Assembly: GCF_003946915.1 (NCBI RefSeq)
Contig: NZ_RPOC01000006.1
Span: 124,001 to 188,000 of the forward strand
DNA from: Flavobacterium ustbae
GTDB taxonomy: Bacteria; Bacteroidota; Bacteroidia; Flavobacteriales; Flavobacteriaceae
Direction: 5' to 3'
DNA length: 64,000 nucleotides
Positions 61,362 through 64,000 of this stretch are shown one piece after another; within the stretch, counting starts at the first letter, position 1, and every line of letters starts with the position of its first letter. The position numbers were made by a program, and so were the translations under genes. The notes under the pieces are model-generated. The model saw only the letters and a list, made by a program, of their open reading frames with translations. It searched no databases and had not been told where the DNA came from.

Positions 61362-62212
61362 AACTTTTTAATTTAATTGGTTGAACATAAAATATTTAAT
61401 AGAATTATAATTTAATCCTGTATATCACATGTCATATCCTGTATTTGGGGCAGAAAATACTAAATGGAAAATAACATGTATTATTTTAATATTTAACAAA
61501 GAATTATTTAAGTCTATGCTGCATGTATCAAGTCACATACTGAAATCTCATTACTAACAATGAAATAATAACACATAAGAATTATATGTGTTCTTCCGCT
61601 TACGTCTGTTTATAAATGCTGACGTAAATAGTATGCATAATCATTATAGACAATAGAGCAATAAGATTATTGAACTAAATAATTTAATACGATAACTTTA
61701 TTTATAAATTTAGCGGGACCGTTTTTTAAATATAATCTAGATATTTTTTAAAGATGAAAACTACAATGGAGAATAGCGGTCACTGGTAAAATTAAAAAAG
61801 TTAAATGTGAAAACAACACGTATAATTACCTGAAATTATTTTCGATTAGAATTTAATTTAAGAGTTAGTTTTTGATTACAATTAGTTATTCCCTGTTTAA
61901 TTTTGATAAGGATGTTAGAGGTACTTTTTAGCAGACTAATACTCATCATTATTAACAGAAATTAATTATTGAATGAATACCAATGTTCAAGATGATATCT
62001 ATAAACATTAATATAGGAATTAGGTGTTAGATTGTAATCCCATAAACTCCAAAACGTTTTTCTAGCAGCCAAAGCTTTTAAAATTTTACTGAGAATCTCA
62101 TTTACTCATAATGCTGATATAATTTTCTTTCCAAATAGCATCAAAAAAATTTTCACAATCAAAAAAACATATTATCTTTGCACCCGCAATGAGAAAATGA
62201 TTGCGTCTTACT
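61362..62212. other. Gene-free stretch before tRNA-Ser copy 2
   Basis: About 850 AT-rich bases with no supported gene. At its right end TATCTTTG (62173-62180) is the -7 box of the tRNA, followed by GCACCCGCAATGAG, shared with copy 1. Confidence 0.5.
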
Positions 62213-62300
62213 GGAGGAATGGCAGAGCGGTCGAATGCGGCAGTCTTGAAAACTGTTGACTGTAACAGGTCCGGGGGTTCGAATCCCTCTTCCTCCGCCA
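62213..62300 (+). tRNA. tRNA-Ser (anticodon UGA), copy 2
   Basis: 88 nt with encoded CCA. Identical to the copy at 55712 apart from one acceptor-stem base pair: GGAGGAA with TTCCTCC instead of GGAGAAA with TTTCTCC, so both partners of the pair have changed together and the stem is kept. It has its own promoter-like and terminator sequences. Confidence 0.97.
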
Positions 62301-62331
62301 GATAAAGTCCAAAAAGTGACTTTTTAAAAAT

Positions 62332-62368
62332 AAAAAGCCTTTAAACACTGATGTTTAAAGGCTTTTTT
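62332..62368 (+). terminator. Terminator of tRNA-Ser copy 2
   Basis: AAAAAGCCTTTAAACA (62332-62347) pairs with TGTTTAAAGGCTTTTT (62352-62367); closely similar to the terminator of copy 1. Confidence 0.88.
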
Positions 62369-62474
62369 ATTTGGAATGGTATTGAACCCTGCTTTAAAAA
62401 GCAGTATTTTTTTAGTCACCCACTCTGTTTGAGCTGTTTTTTTAAAAGGTCAGGGTAACTAATAAAATGCTGAA

Positions 62475-62759
62475 TTATGATTCGTTGCTTCTGAGCATCT
62501 TATCGATCTTGCCGCTGTCATACAGATATATATCCCCGAGTCTAGTATAGGACAGAATTCCGGTCTGCCTGTATTTAATGATCGTATTATTGGAAAGCCC
62601 GAACATCTTTTTTAAATCTTCATTTCTGTAATATTCAGGCCGCAGGGTTTTCCCCTGGCTTATTTTTGAATCAATTGCTTCCAGTTTCGCTACCACAGGC
62701 TCTATCAGCTCCTTTACTTCCATCACATAAGACTGCCTCTTTTCTTTCTTCATCATCAT
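62475..62759 (-). CDS. Helix-turn-helix protein, excisionase-like
   Basis: 94 aa (an ATG at 62753 would give 92). The C-terminal half is a MerR/Xis-type winged helix: YYRNEDLKKMFGLSNNTIIKYRQTGILSYTRLGDIYLYDSGKIDKML. The N-terminal half is a short helix that probably dimerises. Genes of this kind sit beside RteC homologues near the ends of Bacteroidetes conjugative elements and help control excision. The 142-aa RteC-like gene is 40 bp upstream. Confidence 0.8.
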   Translation of the reverse strand: MMMKKEKRQSYVMEVKELIEPVVAKLEAIDSKISQGKTLRPEYYRNEDLKKMFGLSNNTIIKYRQTGILSYTRLGDIYLYDSGKIDKMLRSNES

Positions 62760-62799
62760 TGAGTCTTTTAAATATTATTAATCTTTTCTACTATCCTCT

Positions 62800-63228
62800 C
62801 TACCACTTTTCCAGCCGTTTTCTGCGCTCCTGCATCACTGCAATAAAATCATCTAGAAATTTAATCTGCTTGATCTTATAAGTGTAGCCTTTGCATTCTG
62901 AAAACTGCCTGCTTATCGTGCTTATTACTTTCTGTCCGCCTTCATTATCATTATAAGTAAAATTTTCACTTATAAATTTCTGGAAATTGGCACGGTTGTT
63001 TTTCGCATCATTTGAATCAAAATATAAAATTCCTTCATCCATCAAAATATAGAGAAGATTTGCAAGCTCGATTTTAGAATAAGAGGTGCTGCATTTATCA
63101 GAACAAGATAAAACTCTACTATTGGCATTCTCAGATTCATTTACGAGCACCAAATTTTCTATATTTTTTAATCTGGAATCAAGTTTAAAAAAACTGTCCA
63201 TAATCTCATATGTTTTGGCTCTTTTCAT
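62800..63228 (-). CDS. RteC-like protein of a conjugative element
   Basis: 142 aa. ASYSKIELANLLYILMDEGILYF-type text (residues about 50-75), then FQKFISENFTYNDNEGGQKVISTISRQF and KIKQIKFLDDFIAVMQERRKRL match the pattern of the RteC C-terminal domain, which in CTnDOT activates excision genes. It is much shorter than CTnDOT RteC. Same strand as the HTH gene downstream. Confidence 0.6.
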   Translation of the reverse strand: MKRAKTYEIMDSFFKLDSRLKNIENLVLVNESENANSRVLSCSDKCSTSYSKIELANLLYILMDEGILYFDSNDAKNNRANFQKFISENFTYNDNEGGQKVISTISRQFSECKGYTYKIKQIKFLDDFIAVMQERRKRLEKW

Positions 63229-63745
63229 TCTTAATTCCTTTTATTTCTTTTAATGCAAATTTTGCTGCTGCGCATTAGTACTCCCCTGTTCTTTAAAAAT
63301 TGAATAAATACTTAAAAACCTGCAATATAGCCGGTGAAGATTAAAAAAAGCTGTTGCACAAACTCAAAATCAGAAAAGATTTTGATTCATGCTTTTTACA
63401 CTTTTATTGTTTTTGACATTATTCAAATTAATACTTTGATTAGTCTTGGTGCAATTATAGTTTACGCTGTACCTAATCGTACACCTAATTTATTTATGGC
63501 CAAATTCTAATTGTGTTAACTTTTCTCCTTAATATAAATTCACACCAGGCATCATTTTAGTTTAGGAGAATCTTGAGAAAGAATACAATAAAAAAAGCCG
63601 GCAAAGCTATTGGACGCAGCCAGAGAAGTGCGCATAATTGCACGGCTCATTCTTCGCCATGCAACCCTTCGGGACTTATAGCACTTCAACCTGTCTGGCT
63701 TACCAATCACAGACTGCTTTCTTTTTTTCTTTTTTCTTTTGGAAT
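63229..63745. other. Non-coding stretch in the ICE-like region
   Basis: About 500 bp with no supported gene. The right part, from about 63600, is much more GC-rich and contains GCCATGCAACCCTTCGGGACTT. A 73-codon plus-strand frame at 63573 has an unlikely composition and is not called. Confidence 0.4.
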
Positions 63746-64000
63746 TTATCTTATTCTCATTCCTTTCGGACTTGGAAAACGCATTCCCAAATGAGAATAT
63801 AGACTTCTAACTTTTCTGCGCCAGTCGATTTTAGAAGATGCCCACTGCTTGCTGCCTTCTACGATATGTATGTTATCGTGTGAATGGGAAGGCATCCTCG
63901 TAGAAACCTGCACATCATCGAATTTCAAGAAAAGGTCAGGATTATCAATAGGAGAAAGCTGCTCGTCCAGATCAAAAATAGTCCTGTCCTTCTCGGCATT
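63746..64000 (-). CDS. C-terminal part of an unidentified ICE-associated protein (5' truncated by window)
   Basis: The minus-strand frame is open from the window edge to a TAA at 63746, 84 residues: AEKDRTIFDLDEQLSPIDNP, LFLKFDDVQVSTRMPSHSH, IVEGSKQWASSKIDWRRKV and a basic end. No family recognised. The position beyond HTH and RteC-like genes suggests a mobilisation or conjugation gene, which cannot be shown from this fragment. Confidence 0.55.
   Translation of the reverse strand, partial: NAEKDRTIFDLDEQLSPIDNPDLFLKFDDVQVSTRMPSHSHDNIHIVEGSKQWASSKIDWRRKVRSLYSHLGMRFPSPKGMRIR

Larger units (their letters stand above)
55800..62300. mobile_element. Putative element bounded by tRNA-Ser copies
   Basis: A tyrosine integrase adjoins tRNA-Ser copy 1 and points away from it, the usual layout at an integrated element's end. 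The stretch up to tRNA-Ser copy 2 contains only accessory genes and long non-coding DNA. The second tRNA is complete, with its own promoter-like and terminator sequences, so either whole-tRNA carriage or a tandem array of elements is possible. The exact boundaries are not fixed. Confidence 0.5.

Noticed and set aside
63573..63794. 73-codon plus-strand frame
   Set aside because: Odd composition, no family, lies partly opposite the truncated minus-strand gene which has better protein character.

Overview
The window looks like chromosomal DNA of a Flavobacterium-type member of the Bacteroidetes. The evidence is low GC content, TAnnTTTG-type -7 boxes with little Shine-Dalgarno use, secreted proteins ending their signals in AQ, and flavobacterial gene families throughout. 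Two regions of acquired DNA are set into ordinary housekeeping sequence. All calls were made by reading the sequence; no database search was run.

Layout. 1-2104: the end of an unidentified gene, then an ArsR-type regulator with two SRPBCC (AHSA1-like) proteins, the first of which has a probable 1-nt frameshift near its start. 2214-13040: an AT-rich integrative element of about 10.8 kb inserted into comM. It carries a large serine integrase, an XRE repressor with palindromic operators, a secreted protein and a lipoprotein, a small resolvase, an RNase HI with an added zinc ribbon, a divergent family-A-like polymerase, a membrane protein and two IS3-type transposase genes, one with a ruined catalytic triad. 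The ends can be placed to the base: the last 36 codons of comM lie beyond the left end, the rest of comM lies beyond the right end, and the two ends joined make a symmetric attP with 19-bp arms, 8-nt spacers and an AA core.

13018-36000: core genes, namely truncated comM, a Gfo/Idh/MocA oxidoreductase, amtB, a DsbD-like protein with tilS, pabB, DoxX, lipocalin, lpdA, an Lrp regulator next to a methionine gamma-lyase-like enzyme, an APC permease, a Tat-type oxidoreductase, a large FAD/Fe-S dehydrogenase and an MscS channel. Many intergenic gaps hold long imperfect hairpins from a few repeated word families. 36000-39100: a small variable patch with a duplicated leader, an orphan 77-aa gene and a GIY-YIG (T5orf172) protein.

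39435-46379 is a muropeptide-recycling cluster (anmK, GHL10 hydrolase, ampG-like MFS, GNAT, GH3/nagZ-like). 46505-48998 holds thiol-based peroxide defence (peroxiredoxin, thioredoxin, thiol peroxidase). 49012-55560 is a compact run: dgkA, ftsK, lolA-like, lptF/G-like, ribB with a degenerate GTP cyclohydrolase domain, and an acyl-CoA thioesterase.

55712-64000 is a second mobile region bounded by two complete tRNA-Ser(UGA) genes 6.5 kb apart. A tyrosine integrase follows the first tRNA, then three perfect palindromes, a toxin-antitoxin-like two-gene operon behind a palindromic operator, and a secreted barrel-like protein. After the second tRNA come an excisionase-like HTH protein, an RteC-like protein and a truncated gene typical of an ICE left end. 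The best candidates for something undescribed are the comM-targeted element with its polymerase/RNase H pair, the palindrome cluster at 57.4-57.7 kb, and the duplicated structured leader at 36.5 kb.
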